Part shown: one piece after another, positions 33,238 to 42,193 of the stretch
Layout of the letters: the number at the start of each line of letters is the position of its first letter
Position numbering within the stretch: position 1 is the first letter of the stretch
Source: Pararobbsia silviterrae
GTDB taxonomy: Bacteria; Pseudomonadota; Gammaproteobacteria; Burkholderiales; Burkholderiaceae
DNA length: 64,000 nt
Assembly (NCBI RefSeq): GCF_003628125.1
Contig: NZ_RBZU01000001.1
Span: 558,001-622,000 of the forward strand
Direction of reading: 5' to 3'
Translations under genes and position numbers: made by a program
Notes under the pieces: model-generated
The model's input: only the letters and a program-made list of their open reading frames with translations
What the model was told of the DNA's origin: nothing
The model's database searches: none

Positions 33238-33321
33238 CATTCGCGTGCCGATCCGCGTGCCGATCCGCGTACCGATCCGCGTACCGATCCGCGTACCGAT
33301 CCGCGTGTTGATCCACGTGTT
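33238..33321. repeat. 12-bp tandem array GATCCGCGTACC, about 7 units
   Basis: Three perfect copies (33262–33297) flanked by variant copies ending GCC or GTT, in the 228-nt spacer between the amidohydrolase and ABC ATPase genes. Because the unit is a multiple of three, every frame through it stays open, giving spurious peptides such as repeated IGTR or DRYA. Confidence 0.9.
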
Positions 33322-33373
33322 GGTGCGGGTGTCGTGCCCGGGCCGCGGATGAGCACGCAAGCCACCGCGGCGA

Positions 33374-34855
33374 TCAGGCTGTTTCATGGGACTGGGGCGC
33401 ATCGATCGCATCGAGGGGCTCGGCTGTCGGCCGTACGCCTGCCGGTGTGGTCAGGATTGCGCTCGTATAGTGCGCGGTATTGAGGGGGCGGGGCGTCGGC
33501 ATCTGCTGGATGGTCTTCACGGAGCGGCCCCAGCCGAGCGCGTCCTCGACGAGTGCGCCGTCGCGCATGACGAAGCGGCCGCGCACGAGCGTATGTACGG
33601 GATATCCGTGCACGAGGCGGCCGTGCCACGGTGAAATGCGGCTCACGCTATGGAGCGTGTGCTGCGAGAGCACGCCCTTGCGATCGAGGTCGACGAGCGC
33701 GATATCGGCATGCGCGCCCGGCGCGATGACGCCTTTGGTGCCGTAGAGGCCCCAGGCCTTGGCCGGTGCGACGGCGCTCCACCGGACGTATTCCATGAGG
33801 CTCGCGCGGCCGCGATTGACCTCGGTCAGCATGAGGGCCATCTGCGTTTCGACGCCGGGAAAGCCGCAGTCGCATTCCCAGATGTTCGACCGCGTCTTTT
33901 CCTCGACGGCATGCGGCGCATGATCGGTCGCGATCATATCGATCGTGCCGTCCTTGAGCGCCTGCCAGAGCGGGTCGTTGTGGCGCGGCTCGCGAATCGG
34001 CGGATTGAGCCGCAGGATGCCGCCGAGACGGCTCATGTCGTCGGTGTTCAGCAGCAGGTATTGCGGACACGTTTCCACCGTGACGTCGACGCCTCGCCGT
34101 TTGGCGTCGCGAATCAGGAACAGCGAGTCGGCGGCGCTGTGATGCGCGATATGCACGCGCGCGCCGGTCCATTCCGCGAGCGTGAGCACGCGTCCGATCG
34201 CCTCGATCTCCGCGACGGCGGGGCGCGCGGCGAGATGAGCGAGCGCATCGATACGCCCCGCGTCCTGCATGCGTTTCTGGCGACGTGAAAGAATCGACGA
34301 GTTTTCCGCGTGCACGACGGTGCGGACGCCGAGCGGCGCGAGTTTTTCAAACCCTTCGAGCAAGGCGCCGTCGGTCGGCGCGGGCAAGTTGCCGAAGGTA
34401 TTGCCGACGAAAGCCTTGAAGCTCGTGACGCCGGCCTCGACGAGGGCTTCGAGATGCGCGATCGTGTCGTCGCCGAGCAGGCCGTGAATGCCGTAATCCA
34501 CATACGACGATCGCGCGGCGCTGAGCTTCAGTTCAAGCGCGTCGAGCGTGCCGGTGGGCGGATTCGTGTTCGGCATGTCGAACACGGTCGTCACGCCGCC
34601 GCAGGCCGCGGCGGCTGATCCCGTGCGCCATGTTTCCTTGTGCGGATAGCCGGGGTCGCGGAAATGCACGTGACTGTCGATGGCGCCCGGTAATAGATAG
34701 AGCCCGGTCGCATCGAATGCGTCGCGCGCGGGCGGCATGGCGTCGTCGCGGCCGACGGCGACGATGCGTTCGCCGTCGATGGCCACCGATGCGTCGATGA
34801 TCGAATCCGGCGAAACGACCTTGGCGCCGCGAATGACGAGGTCAACGGGTTGCAT
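33374..34855 (-). CDS. Cyclic amidohydrolase (hydantoinase/allantoinase/dihydroorotase family)
   Basis: Opens a cyclic amide ring by hydrolysis. The dinuclear metal site is complete: His62 and His64 in SHVHFRDPG, carboxylated Lys147 in SFKAFVG, His182 in VHAEN, His238 in HIAHHS and Asp311 in ATDHAPH. Closest in style to allantoinase/AllB. There is an unusual C-terminal extension of about 45 residues. Start: ATG at 34855 has GGAGG 8 nt upstream, which decides it over the ATG at 34870 that overlaps the SDR stop. No allantoate or ureidoglycolate genes are nearby, so plain allantoin use is not supported; a related N-heterocycle is more likely. Confidence 0.9.
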   Translation of the reverse strand: MQPVDLVIRGAKVVSPDSIIDASVAIDGERIVAVGRDDAMPPARDAFDATGLYLLPGAIDSHVHFRDPGYPHKETWRTGSAAAACGGVTTVFDMPNTNPPTGTLDALELKLSAARSSYVDYGIHGLLGDDTIAHLEALVEAGVTSFKAFVGNTFGNLPAPTDGALLEGFEKLAPLGVRTVVHAENSSILSRRQKRMQDAGRIDALAHLAARPAVAEIEAIGRVLTLAEWTGARVHIAHHSAADSLFLIRDAKRRGVDVTVETCPQYLLLNTDDMSRLGGILRLNPPIREPRHNDPLWQALKDGTIDMIATDHAPHAVEEKTRSNIWECDCGFPGVETQMALMLTEVNRGRASLMEYVRWSAVAPAKAWGLYGTKGVIAPGAHADIALVDLDRKGVLSQHTLHSVSRISPWHGRLVHGYPVHTLVRGRFVMRDGALVEDALGWGRSVKTIQQMPTPRPLNTAHYTSAILTTPAGVRPTAEPLDAIDAPQSHETA

Positions 34856-34869
34856 GGTCGAGGCCTCCA

Positions 34870-35661
34870 TCACAGCATCGCGAATCCGCCGTCGACGGGC
34901 AGATCCACTCCGGTGATTTGGCGCGAGACGTCACTCGCGAGAAACAGGCACGCCTGCGCGACATCGGTATCGGTCGAGACGCGCTTGAGCGCGTAGTCTT
35001 CGGCGTGGCGGCGCATCGCCTCCTCGATCGTGATGCCGAGCGCGGTCGCCATGTTCGCGCAGACCTTCTTGCGGAAGCGGTCGCCGTCGACCATGCCGGG
35101 GGCCACGCAATTGACGTTGATGCCGTGCGGTCCGGCCTCGATCGCCATGCTCTTCGTGATGCCGCGCAGCCCCCACTTCGACGCGGAATACGCCATGCGC
35201 CCGGCGCGGCCCCGCATGCCGAACGTGCCGCCGACGTTGACGATCTTGCCCGACTTGCGCTCGATCATGCCCGGCAGCACGGCACGCATCGTGTTGAACG
35301 GCCCCGTCATATTGAGCTGCACGATGTCGTCGAATTCGGGTTGGGTGGTCTCCCATCCGGTCTTGCCGATCGGTCCCGATCCGCCCGCGACGTTGACGAG
35401 CACGTCGATCTGTCCGAACGCGTCGAGCGCCGCCGCGGCGAGCGCCTGGGCTTCGTCGGTCTGCGTGACGTCGCAGGTCTGCACGATCACGTCGACGCCC
35501 TTGTCGCGCGCCTCGGCCGCGACCGCTTCGAGCGCGTCGCGGTCGCGCGCCGTGAGAACGAGCCGCGCGCCTTCGTCGGCGAAGCTCAGGCTGATCGCGC
35601 GGCCCATGCCTTTGGCCGCGCCGGTAATGACGACGACCTTGTCTTTCAGATGGAGATTCAC
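34870..35661 (-). CDS. Short-chain dehydrogenase/reductase
   Basis: A 263-aa classical SDR: nucleotide-binding TGAAKGMGRA near residue 14, NVAGGSG, catalytic Tyr and Lys in YSASK, and PGMVDGDR after it. It would oxidise or reduce a hydroxy/keto group using NAD(P). Start is GTG at 35661, overlapping the upstream cysteine hydrolase stop by 4 nt (GTGA). The operon context suggests it acts on an intermediate of the ring-opening route; substrate unknown. Confidence 0.92.
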   Translation of the reverse strand: MNLHLKDKVVVITGAAKGMGRAISLSFADEGARLVLTARDRDALEAVAAEARDKGVDVIVQTCDVTQTDEAQALAAAALDAFGQIDVLVNVAGGSGPIGKTGWETTQPEFDDIVQLNMTGPFNTMRAVLPGMIERKSGKIVNVGGTFGMRGRAGRMAYSASKWGLRGITKSMAIEAGPHGINVNCVAPGMVDGDRFRKKVCANMATALGITIEEAMRRHAEDYALKRVSTDTDVAQACLFLASDVSRQITGVDLPVDGGFAML

Positions 35662-36563
35662 GACGGCGTTTCCTCGGGGTTCGGTGCGTTGAGCGATGTC
35701 AACACGGCGTCGGCCGTCGCGATGAAGCCATGCAACTGCTCGACGATGAAATGGATGGCTCGGCTCACATAGGTCGGCGACGGCGTCGAACAGGCGTCCT
35801 TGAGCAGCACGCAGTCGTAGCCGAGAAAGGCCGCGTCCTGGAGCGTCGAGAACACGCAGCGATCGGTATTGATGCCGACGAACAGCAGGGTCGTGATGCC
35901 GCGCATGCGCAGCACGCTGTCGAGCTCGTTGTCCCAGAAGCCGCTAAGCCGATGCTTGAACACGTGAACGTCGTCGGGCTCGGGCTGTAGCTCATCGATG
36001 ACCGCGGCGCCCCATTCGCCCGCGACCAGCGCGGGGCCGTGATCGATGGCCGAATGCTCGCCGTAACCGACGTCGTGCGGCGTGCGCTTGCCCTTGAAGT
36101 GAATCGTGGGGCTCAGATTCTGGCGATCGGCGCGAATGCCCCAGTTGAGCCAGATCACGTGTCCGTGCCGCTTGCGCCATGCGGGCAGGAGTTTTTGAAT
36201 CTTAGGGATCGGCTTGCGCGTGGCGCGCATATCGACACCCTTCTGCGCGAACCATCCTTCGGGATGACAAAAATCGTTCTGCATATCGACGACGATGATC
36301 GCGGCGCGGCGCATATCGAGCTCGATATGCCGGGATTCGGTGCCGGCCGCGGTGTGGGTCTCGGTGCGGTTTTTGCCGCCGGTCTTGCCGCCGGCCGCGG
36401 TCTCGATAGCAAACCGCAACACGTGCGGCTCATGCACCGCGCGCACGAAGCTTACGGTCCCGGCGTCGGCCGACCACGCGTTGGACGGATGTGCGCCATA
36501 GGTCTCGCGCGGTTCGGCAGGCGTCGACGGCCTGGCACGGATGGAGGCGGGTTTCTTTTTCAT
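35658..36563 (-). CDS. Cysteine hydrolase, isochorismatase-like family
   Basis: A 301-aa protein whose catalytic triad is visible: Asp93 (VVDMQNDF), Lys203 (VFKHRLSGFW) and Cys236 (GINTDRCVFST). Family members with this triad hydrolyse amides such as nicotinamide, N-carbamoyl compounds, biuret and ureidoacrylate (RutB). An N-terminal extension of about 85 residues, rich in Ala/Arg/Thr, precedes the fold. AAGGGA precedes the ATG at 36563. As first gene of the operon with a hydantoinase it may remove the carbamoyl group left by ring opening. Confidence 0.88.
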   Translation of the reverse strand: MKKKPASIRARPSTPAEPRETYGAHPSNAWSADAGTVSFVRAVHEPHVLRFAIETAAGGKTGGKNRTETHTAAGTESRHIELDMRRAAIIVVDMQNDFCHPEGWFAQKGVDMRATRKPIPKIQKLLPAWRKRHGHVIWLNWGIRADRQNLSPTIHFKGKRTPHDVGYGEHSAIDHGPALVAGEWGAAVIDELQPEPDDVHVFKHRLSGFWDNELDSVLRMRGITTLLFVGINTDRCVFSTLQDAAFLGYDCVLLKDACSTPSPTYVSRAIHFIVEQLHGFIATADAVLTSLNAPNPEETPS

Positions 36564-36959
36564 GCGTGTCCCTTACGCAGCGGATGTGCCAGTTAGCGCT
36601 TCCCTTTGAAACCTTTTCGATGCTTGCCCGTTGCCGTTTCGGCAACGCTTTCCGCGTCGACGCGATGCGATGGGCTTCGCGATACTGCGTAAATGCGTGC
36701 GCATGCCGCGTTGCGCGACAAGACATCGAGGCACAGCGGACCGTTCAGCGGGAGACCGGACTTCGCGTGTCGCCGCGCGCGTGCCCTGTAATGGGGAAGG
36801 GTGAATGCGCGTGGTGCAGCGTATTCACGCGATGCGTGCGCGGAAGCGCGACATATTCAAGCCTGCCGATGCGGGGGCGCGGTCGGATCCGCAACGAACG
36901 TTGACGATCGCGCGAGGCGCTGACAGTCTGTACGGACTGTCGCCAGGGACGCCGCTTCG
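36564..36959. promoter_or_regulatory. Divergent control region between catabolic operon and LysR gene
   Basis: A 396-nt region between the minus-strand operon and the plus-strand LysR gene, the usual position for LysR-controlled divergent promoters. A perfect inverted repeat GACAGTC–TGTACG–GACTGTC at 36922–36941 lies 18 nt before the LysR start and is a candidate operator. I see no clear gene in it and cannot place the operon promoter with confidence. Confidence 0.55.
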
Positions 36960-37874
36960 ATGAATCATCTTCGCTTTCTTCACTACTTCGACGAAGTCGC
37001 CAAGACCGGTTCGATCAGGCAAGCGGCCGATCGGCTGCACGTCGCCGCGTCGGCGGTCAATCGAAGGATTCAAGACATCGAGGACGAGTTGGGCACGCCG
37101 TTGTTCGAGCGTTTGCCGCGCGGTGTGCGATTGACGGCGGCCGGTGAGATCTTCGTGCGATACGTGCGCAGTCGAGCGGCCGACCTCGAGCGCGCCTTGT
37201 CGGAAATCGAGGATCTGCAGGGCTTGCGGCGCGGCGTCGTCAAACTGATCGCGAGTCAGGCCGTCGCGCCGAAATTCCTGCCGCGCGCGGTCGCGAGTTT
37301 TCGCAAGGGGCGGCCGCTCGTCGGCCTGCAGATCCGGATCGCGGACCATGTCCAGGCGCTCAATGCGCTACGCGCGTTCGAGAGCGACCTGGCCCTCGTG
37401 TTCAATCTGTCCGACGAGCCCGATATCCGCGTGATCGGCGAGTTCGAGCAAGGCGTGTTCGCGATCATGCATCGCCGTCATCCGCTTGCGAAGGAACCGG
37501 GCCCGATCAAGCTCAAGGACTGTGCCGACTATCCGCTCGTGATGCCGCATCGGGAGATCGGCGGGCGACAGCTCATCGATCAGTTCCTGACGCGACGCTC
37601 GCTCAAGCTGCGCCCCGTGATCGAAAGCAATAGCTTCGAGTTCTTGCGCGGCTACTTGAGTTACGAGGACGCGCTGTCGTTTCAGATTGGTCTCGGGGCC
37701 CACGGCGAGGGCGGTGAATTCGTGAGCCGCAGGATCGACGATCGCGGCTTTCCGACGGGGCGTCTCGTGCTCGCGAGTCTGGCGGACCGGCAACTGCCGC
37801 TGATCGCGCATGCGTTCGCCGAACACCTGCTCGATGCGCTCTCGAAAGCCGAGATCGGCGTCGCCGGATCGTGA
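36960..37874 (+). CDS. LysR-type transcriptional regulator
   Basis: A 304-aa regulator with the N-terminal winged helix (HYFDEVAKTGSIRQAADRLHVAASAVNRRIQDIEDELGTPLFERL) and a two-lobe ligand-binding domain. The recognition helix carries ASAVNRRI in place of the common QPAVS-type text, as in a subgroup tied to catabolic ABC operons. Divergent from the nine-gene operon, so probably its activator with the imported compound or a breakdown product as inducer. The start follows GGGA by about 10 nt. Confidence 0.92.
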   Translation: MNHLRFLHYFDEVAKTGSIRQAADRLHVAASAVNRRIQDIEDELGTPLFERLPRGVRLTAAGEIFVRYVRSRAADLERALSEIEDLQGLRRGVVKLIASQAVAPKFLPRAVASFRKGRPLVGLQIRIADHVQALNALRAFESDLALVFNLSDEPDIRVIGEFEQGVFAIMHRRHPLAKEPGPIKLKDCADYPLVMPHREIGGRQLIDQFLTRRSLKLRPVIESNSFEFLRGYLSYEDALSFQIGLGAHGEGGEFVSRRIDDRGFPTGRLVLASLADRQLPLIAHAFAEHLLDALSKAEIGVAGS

Positions 37875-37928
37875 ATCGCGCGCCCGGCCAGGTCTTGTCG
37901 ACGGCACGGCGGGCGCGCGTTCCTTGCG

Positions 37929-38747
37929 TCATCCAAGCGACGCGTAGCGCGATCTCAGACGTTGCCGCGTGATCTCGCCGCCCAGATACGCACGGTGCAG
38001 CACGTCGAGCTCGGACAGCTCGTCGACCGAGCCCTGCGCGACGACACGGCCGTTTTCGAGCGCGTATCCGTACTTCGCATAGCGCAGCGCGATCGCCGCG
38101 TTCTGCTCGGCCAGCAGAAAGCTCGTGCCCGTCGTCTCGTTGAGCTCCGCGATGATGTCGAAGATCTCCTCGACGACTTTCGGCGCGAGTCCCATCGACG
38201 GTTCGTCGAGCAGCACGAGCGTCGGGCGCGCCATCAGCGCGCGTCCGATCGCGACCATCTGCTGTTCGCCGCCCGACGCGTAGCCGGTCAAGGCCTTACG
38301 CTTGTCCCGCAGACGCGGAAAAATCGTATAGATCCGTTCGAGGTCGCGCTCGACGTCGGCGCGGCGCGCGCCCGTCGGAAACGCGCCGAGCCGCAGATTG
38401 TCCTCGACGCTCAGATGGACGAAGCATCGGCGCCCCTCGAGCACCTGGACCAGGCCGCGCGAGACGAGCGTCCACGGATCGGCCGTGTCGATCGGATTGT
38501 CCTGATAGAGGATCCGCGTCGCCGAGCACGTACCTTGCTCGGCGCGCAGCAGGCCCGAGATCGCCTTGAGCGTCGTCGTCTTGCCCGCGCCGTTGCCGCC
38601 GAGCAGCGCGACGATGCCGCGCTCGGGCACGCTGAGCGACACGCCGCGCAGCGCCGTGATCATGCCGCCATACGTCGCGACGAGATCCTCGACCTGCAGG
38701 AGCGGTCTCGAACTCACGTTCCGCGGACTCGCGATCGGCTGACTCAC
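37929..38747 (-). CDS. livF: Branched-chain-type ABC transporter ATPase (LivF)
   Basis: Second ATPase of the Liv-type importer. Walker A is LGGNGAGKTTTLKAI and Walker B TLVLLDEPSMGLAP. The signature reads YASGGEQQM, with Ala in place of the usual Leu/Leu-like first position of LSGGE. Length 272 aa. Start is GTG at 38747, overlapping the receptor gene stop by 4 nt. Last gene of the sfn operon; it ends 54 nt from the convergent LysR gene. Confidence 0.9.
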   Translation of the reverse strand: MSQPIASPRNVSSRPLLQVEDLVATYGGMITALRGVSLSVPERGIVALLGGNGAGKTTTLKAISGLLRAEQGTCSATRILYQDNPIDTADPWTLVSRGLVQVLEGRRCFVHLSVEDNLRLGAFPTGARRADVERDLERIYTIFPRLRDKRKALTGYASGGEQQMVAIGRALMARPTLVLLDEPSMGLAPKVVEEIFDIIAELNETTGTSFLLAEQNAAIALRYAKYGYALENGRVVAQGSVDELSELDVLHRAYLGGEITRQRLRSRYASLG

Positions 38748-40111
38748 GAACCGATGTCCTTGCTGCAGTCACGCGGCGTGATGCCCTTTTCCTTCGCATA
38801 GGCATTCGCCGACTGATCGATGATCGGGCGCAGGAACGCGCGATCCGCCTGGACCCAGTCGCTGATGAGCTTCCACTTCTGTCCGTCCCATTGCTGGAAG
38901 CGCACCGCGCCGCCGCCTTCGTGATCCGAGCACGAGAGCTTGAGCGGCTGCACGAGTCCGAGCGCGCCGAGGGCCTTGAGGCGCACGTCGTCGAGGTTCA
39001 GATGCTCGAAGCCCCAACGGACTTGCTCGCCCGTCAGCGGCTTGTTGCCGAACTTCGCCTGCGCGGTCCGCACGGCTTCGACGTTCAGGATGCCGTTGAC
39101 CACGCCGAGGTTGTAGTAGACCGTGCCGAAGCGCGCCGGGTCCTTGAGGTTGCCGTGTCCGGGCTTGATCACGTATTGGTCGATGGCCTGCAGCACGGGG
39201 AAATCGGTGCCCGACGGGTGGGTCGTGATCGCGATGAAGCCCTTCGCGGCGTCGCCGGCCGGACGCACGTCTTCTTCGGAGTTGCTCCAGATATTGCCGA
39301 TGATGTGATCGGCCGGGAATCCGACCTTCTGCGCCGACTTCAAGGCGACCGGGTTCATGACGCCCCAGCCGCGCAGAATGACCCAGTCGGGATTGATCCG
39401 GTGGATCTGCAGCCACTGCGATCCCTGCTCGTTACCCGGGTGCGGCACTTCGATCTGCGTGAGCTCGAAGCCATAGTGCTTCGCGAGCAGTTCGAGCACG
39501 GGGATCGTTTCGCGGCCGTACGGCGAGCCGTGGTACAGCACGACGATCTTCTTGCCTTTCAGATTCGCCGCGCCGCCCGATTGTTGGCCGATGTAATTGA
39601 CGATCGCCGAAACCTCGCTGTACGGGTTCAACTGGAGCGGGAACACATACGGGAACACCGCGCCGTCGGTCGAATCGGTACGGCCGTGGTTGATCGTGAT
39701 CAGCGGAATCTTGTCGGCCGTCGAACGGTCGATCGTCGCATAGGCGATGCCGACCGACAGCGGATTGGTCGCCGCCGTGGGCGCGCCGTTGAGACCGCCC
39801 TTGAGCCGCTCATAGCATTCGACGCCCTTTTCGACGACGTATTCGGTCTCGCACTCGCTCCACGTGAGCTTCACGCCGTTGACCCCGCCGTCACGCGTGT
39901 TGATGAGGTTCATATAGTCGATGAAGCCGCCGAAGAAGCCGCTGCCGCCGGCCGCGTACGGACCCACGCGATAGCTTTGCAGCGGGAAATATTCTTCGCC
40001 CGCGGCCTGCGCGGGAGAGACGGCGCCGAACAGCAGCGCGCACGCGAGCGTCGCGACAGCCGGAAGCGCATGGCGAGCCGAACGAAATCTGGAGAGTGCC
40101 GAGTGTGTCAT
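38744..40111 (-). CDS. Branched-chain-type ABC substrate-binding protein
   Basis: A 455-aa periplasmic receptor of the Leu/Ile/Val-binding (Peripla_BP_6) class with a signal peptide ending SPAQA. Segments such as GVNGVKLTWSECETEYVVEKGVECYERL and KKIVVLYHGSPYGRETIPVLELL show the fold. The ligand is not an amino acid by necessity: relatives bind urea, amides and aromatic acids. In this operon, next to dimethylsulfone monooxygenase, an organosulfur ligand is the obvious hypothesis. Confidence 0.88.
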   Translation of the reverse strand: MTHSALSRFRSARHALPAVATLACALLFGAVSPAQAAGEEYFPLQSYRVGPYAAGGSGFFGGFIDYMNLINTRDGGVNGVKLTWSECETEYVVEKGVECYERLKGGLNGAPTAATNPLSVGIAYATIDRSTADKIPLITINHGRTDSTDGAVFPYVFPLQLNPYSEVSAIVNYIGQQSGGAANLKGKKIVVLYHGSPYGRETIPVLELLAKHYGFELTQIEVPHPGNEQGSQWLQIHRINPDWVILRGWGVMNPVALKSAQKVGFPADHIIGNIWSNSEEDVRPAGDAAKGFIAITTHPSGTDFPVLQAIDQYVIKPGHGNLKDPARFGTVYYNLGVVNGILNVEAVRTAQAKFGNKPLTGEQVRWGFEHLNLDDVRLKALGALGLVQPLKLSCSDHEGGGAVRFQQWDGQKWKLISDWVQADRAFLRPIIDQSANAYAKEKGITPRDCSKDIGS

Positions 40112-40199
40112 GTCGTTAGTATCACTAAGGTAAAAACAAACGTTGAAGTTCTGCTAAAGACCGGTCCCGCGACGACGGGGCCGGCGCGGGTTTCAGGCG

Positions 40200-41294
40200 T
40201 CAGGGTTTGAGGGGCCAGTCGCGCAGACGACGCGCGGCGATCTGGGCAAGGCGTGCGAGTCCGTCGGGTTCCTTGACGAGAAAGCCGATGATCAACACGC
40301 CGAATACGATCTTCTGGAGGTTCTGGAGCGCGCTCGCATCGAGACCGATCGTCGCGAGCGCGCCGCCGAGGTTCGACAGCAGGATCGGCAGCAGCACGAT
40401 GAAGGCCGCACCGAGGAAGTTGCCCCAGATGCTGCCCATGCCGCCGATGATGATGATGAACAGCACGTTGAACGACAGGCTCAGATCGAAGCCGTGCGGC
40501 TCGACCGTGCCGAGATACGCGAACGCCCAAAGCGCGCCCGCGATGCCGATCACGAACGAGCTGACCGCGAACGCGAGCAGCTTGGTGCGCGCGAGCGGAA
40601 TGCCGATCACGCTCGCCGCGGTGTCCATGTCGCGCAGCGCCATCCAGCGCCGCCCCAGTTCGCTGCGCACGATGCGGCTCGTCAGCACGAACAGCGCGGT
40701 TGCGACACCGAGCACGAGCAGATAGCGCGTCGCCGGCGAATCGATCCTGATGCCCGCGATCGCGAGCCGCGGCGCGCTGAGCACGCCCGACGTGTCGTCG
40801 TTCGAGAACCAGCTGAAGCGCGTGAACACCCATTCGACGAAGAATTGCGCGGCCAGCGTCGAAACGATCAGATAGAAGCCCTTGATGCGCAGGCTCGGCA
40901 ATCCGAAGATCACGCCGACGATCGCGGTCACGATGCCGCCGAGCGCGAGATCGACGACGAGCGGCAACGCCGGGATGCGCAGCACGAAGTTGTACGTCGC
41001 ATAGGCGCCGACCGACATGAACGCGGCGGTTCCGAGCGAGAGCTGGCCCGCGTATCCGGTCAGCAGATTCAGCCCGAGACCCGCGATCGACAAGATCAGG
41101 AACGGCGTCAGAATCGCGCTGAGCCAGTAGTCGTTGCCGATGAACGGCACGACGATCCAGGCGAGCGCGAGCAGCGCGGCGATCGCATAGGCGGGGCGGC
41201 GGCGTCGCGTGCGCGTGCCGTACGGAACGGCGAGCGATGCGGCGTCGGACGTGATGTCCGACGTGATATCGGATGCGGCGTGCAGTGTCGACAT
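40200..41294 (-). CDS. livM: Branched-chain-type ABC permease (LivM)
   Basis: A 364-aa permease with about ten membrane spans; LivM hallmarks are GLGLNLLTGYAGQLSLGTAAFMSVGAY and FIIIIGGMGSIWGNFLGAAF. The first 25 residues include a short repeated DITSDITSDAAS, encoded by a duplicated 12-bp unit (GTGATGTCCGAC/GTGATATCGGAT). It forms the channel with LivH, 8 nt away. Confidence 0.92.
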   Translation of the reverse strand: MSTLHAASDITSDITSDAASLAVPYGTRTRRRRPAYAIAALLALAWIVVPFIGNDYWLSAILTPFLILSIAGLGLNLLTGYAGQLSLGTAAFMSVGAYATYNFVLRIPALPLVVDLALGGIVTAIVGVIFGLPSLRIKGFYLIVSTLAAQFFVEWVFTRFSWFSNDDTSGVLSAPRLAIAGIRIDSPATRYLLVLGVATALFVLTSRIVRSELGRRWMALRDMDTAASVIGIPLARTKLLAFAVSSFVIGIAGALWAFAYLGTVEPHGFDLSLSFNVLFIIIIGGMGSIWGNFLGAAFIVLLPILLSNLGGALATIGLDASALQNLQKIVFGVLIIGFLVKEPDGLARLAQIAARRLRDWPLKP

Positions 41295-41302
41295 GAATGA
41301 TC

Positions 41303-42184
41303 TCAGACGCGTTCGATGGCCGGTTCGCCGAACAGACCCGCCGGACGCGCGAGCAGGAACAGCACCGCGAGCACATACGGGAACCAGTTCTCGATGCCGC
41401 CGCCGAGCACGGGCCCGACGAACACTTCGGCGAGCTTCTCGGACGCCCCGACGATCAGGCCCGCGACGATCGCGCCCGAGATCGACGAGAAGCCGCCGAT
41501 GATCAGCACGGGCAAGGCCTTGAGCACGATCAGCGAGAGCGAGAACTGCACGCCGAGCCGCGCGCCCCAGAGCAGACCCGCGATCAGGCTCACGAGACCC
41601 GCGAGACCCCAGACGATGGTCCAGACGCGCGGCAGCCGGATGCCGACCGCGAGCGCCGCGAGCGGATCGTCGGCGACCGCGCGCAACGACAGGCCGAGCC
41701 GCGTGCGATTCGTGAGCAGCGAGAGGCCGACCACGAGCACGCCCGCGGTCCCGGCCGCGAACAGATCGAACTGACTGACCATGACGCCCGAGATGTTGAG
41801 CGGCTTGTCGTCGATGCCGAGATCGAGGCCGTGGACCTGCGCGCCCCAGACGAGCTGCGCGAGTCCTTCGAGAATGAAGCTCAGACCGAGCGTCGCCATG
41901 AACAGCACGATCGGCGGCCGATTGACGAGCGGCTGGAGTATCGTGCGTCCGACGACGAGCGCCACGACGATCAGCGCGGCGAGCGTGATCGCAAACGCGA
42001 TCGGCGCGCGGATGCCGCGTTCGACGAGGCTCACGAACGTCAGCGCGCCGAACAGCACGAGCGAGCCCTGCGCGAAATTGAATACGCCCGATGCCTTGTA
42101 GATCAGCACGAAGCCGATCGCGACCATCGAATACATGACGCCGGCGAGCAGGCCCCCGACGAGGACCTCGATGACAAAACTCAT
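41303..42184 (-). CDS. livH: Branched-chain-type ABC permease (LivH)
   Basis: A 293-aa permease with about eight spans, LivH signature GVMYSMVAIGFVLIYKASGVFNFAQGSLVLFGA at the N-terminus and IIGGFSSISGAIVAGLIVG near the C-terminus. Pairs with LivM. It starts 9 nt after livG and is co-translated in the sfnG operon. Confidence 0.93.
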   Translation of the reverse strand: MSFVIEVLVGGLLAGVMYSMVAIGFVLIYKASGVFNFAQGSLVLFGALTFVSLVERGIRAPIAFAITLAALIVVALVVGRTILQPLVNRPPIVLFMATLGLSFILEGLAQLVWGAQVHGLDLGIDDKPLNISGVMVSQFDLFAAGTAGVLVVGLSLLTNRTRLGLSLRAVADDPLAALAVGIRLPRVWTIVWGLAGLVSLIAGLLWGARLGVQFSLSLIVLKALPVLIIGGFSSISGAIVAGLIVGASEKLAEVFVGPVLGGGIENWFPYVLAVLFLLARPAGLFGEPAIERV

Positions 42185-42193
42185 GGGTTTCTC

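Noticed and set aside
33146-33316. Extra 57 N-terminal codons of the ABC ATPase (DRYA/DRHA repeats)
   Set aside because: They translate the 12-bp DNA array, lie upstream of the conserved ATPase start, and a GTG with a GAGG site fits at 33145.
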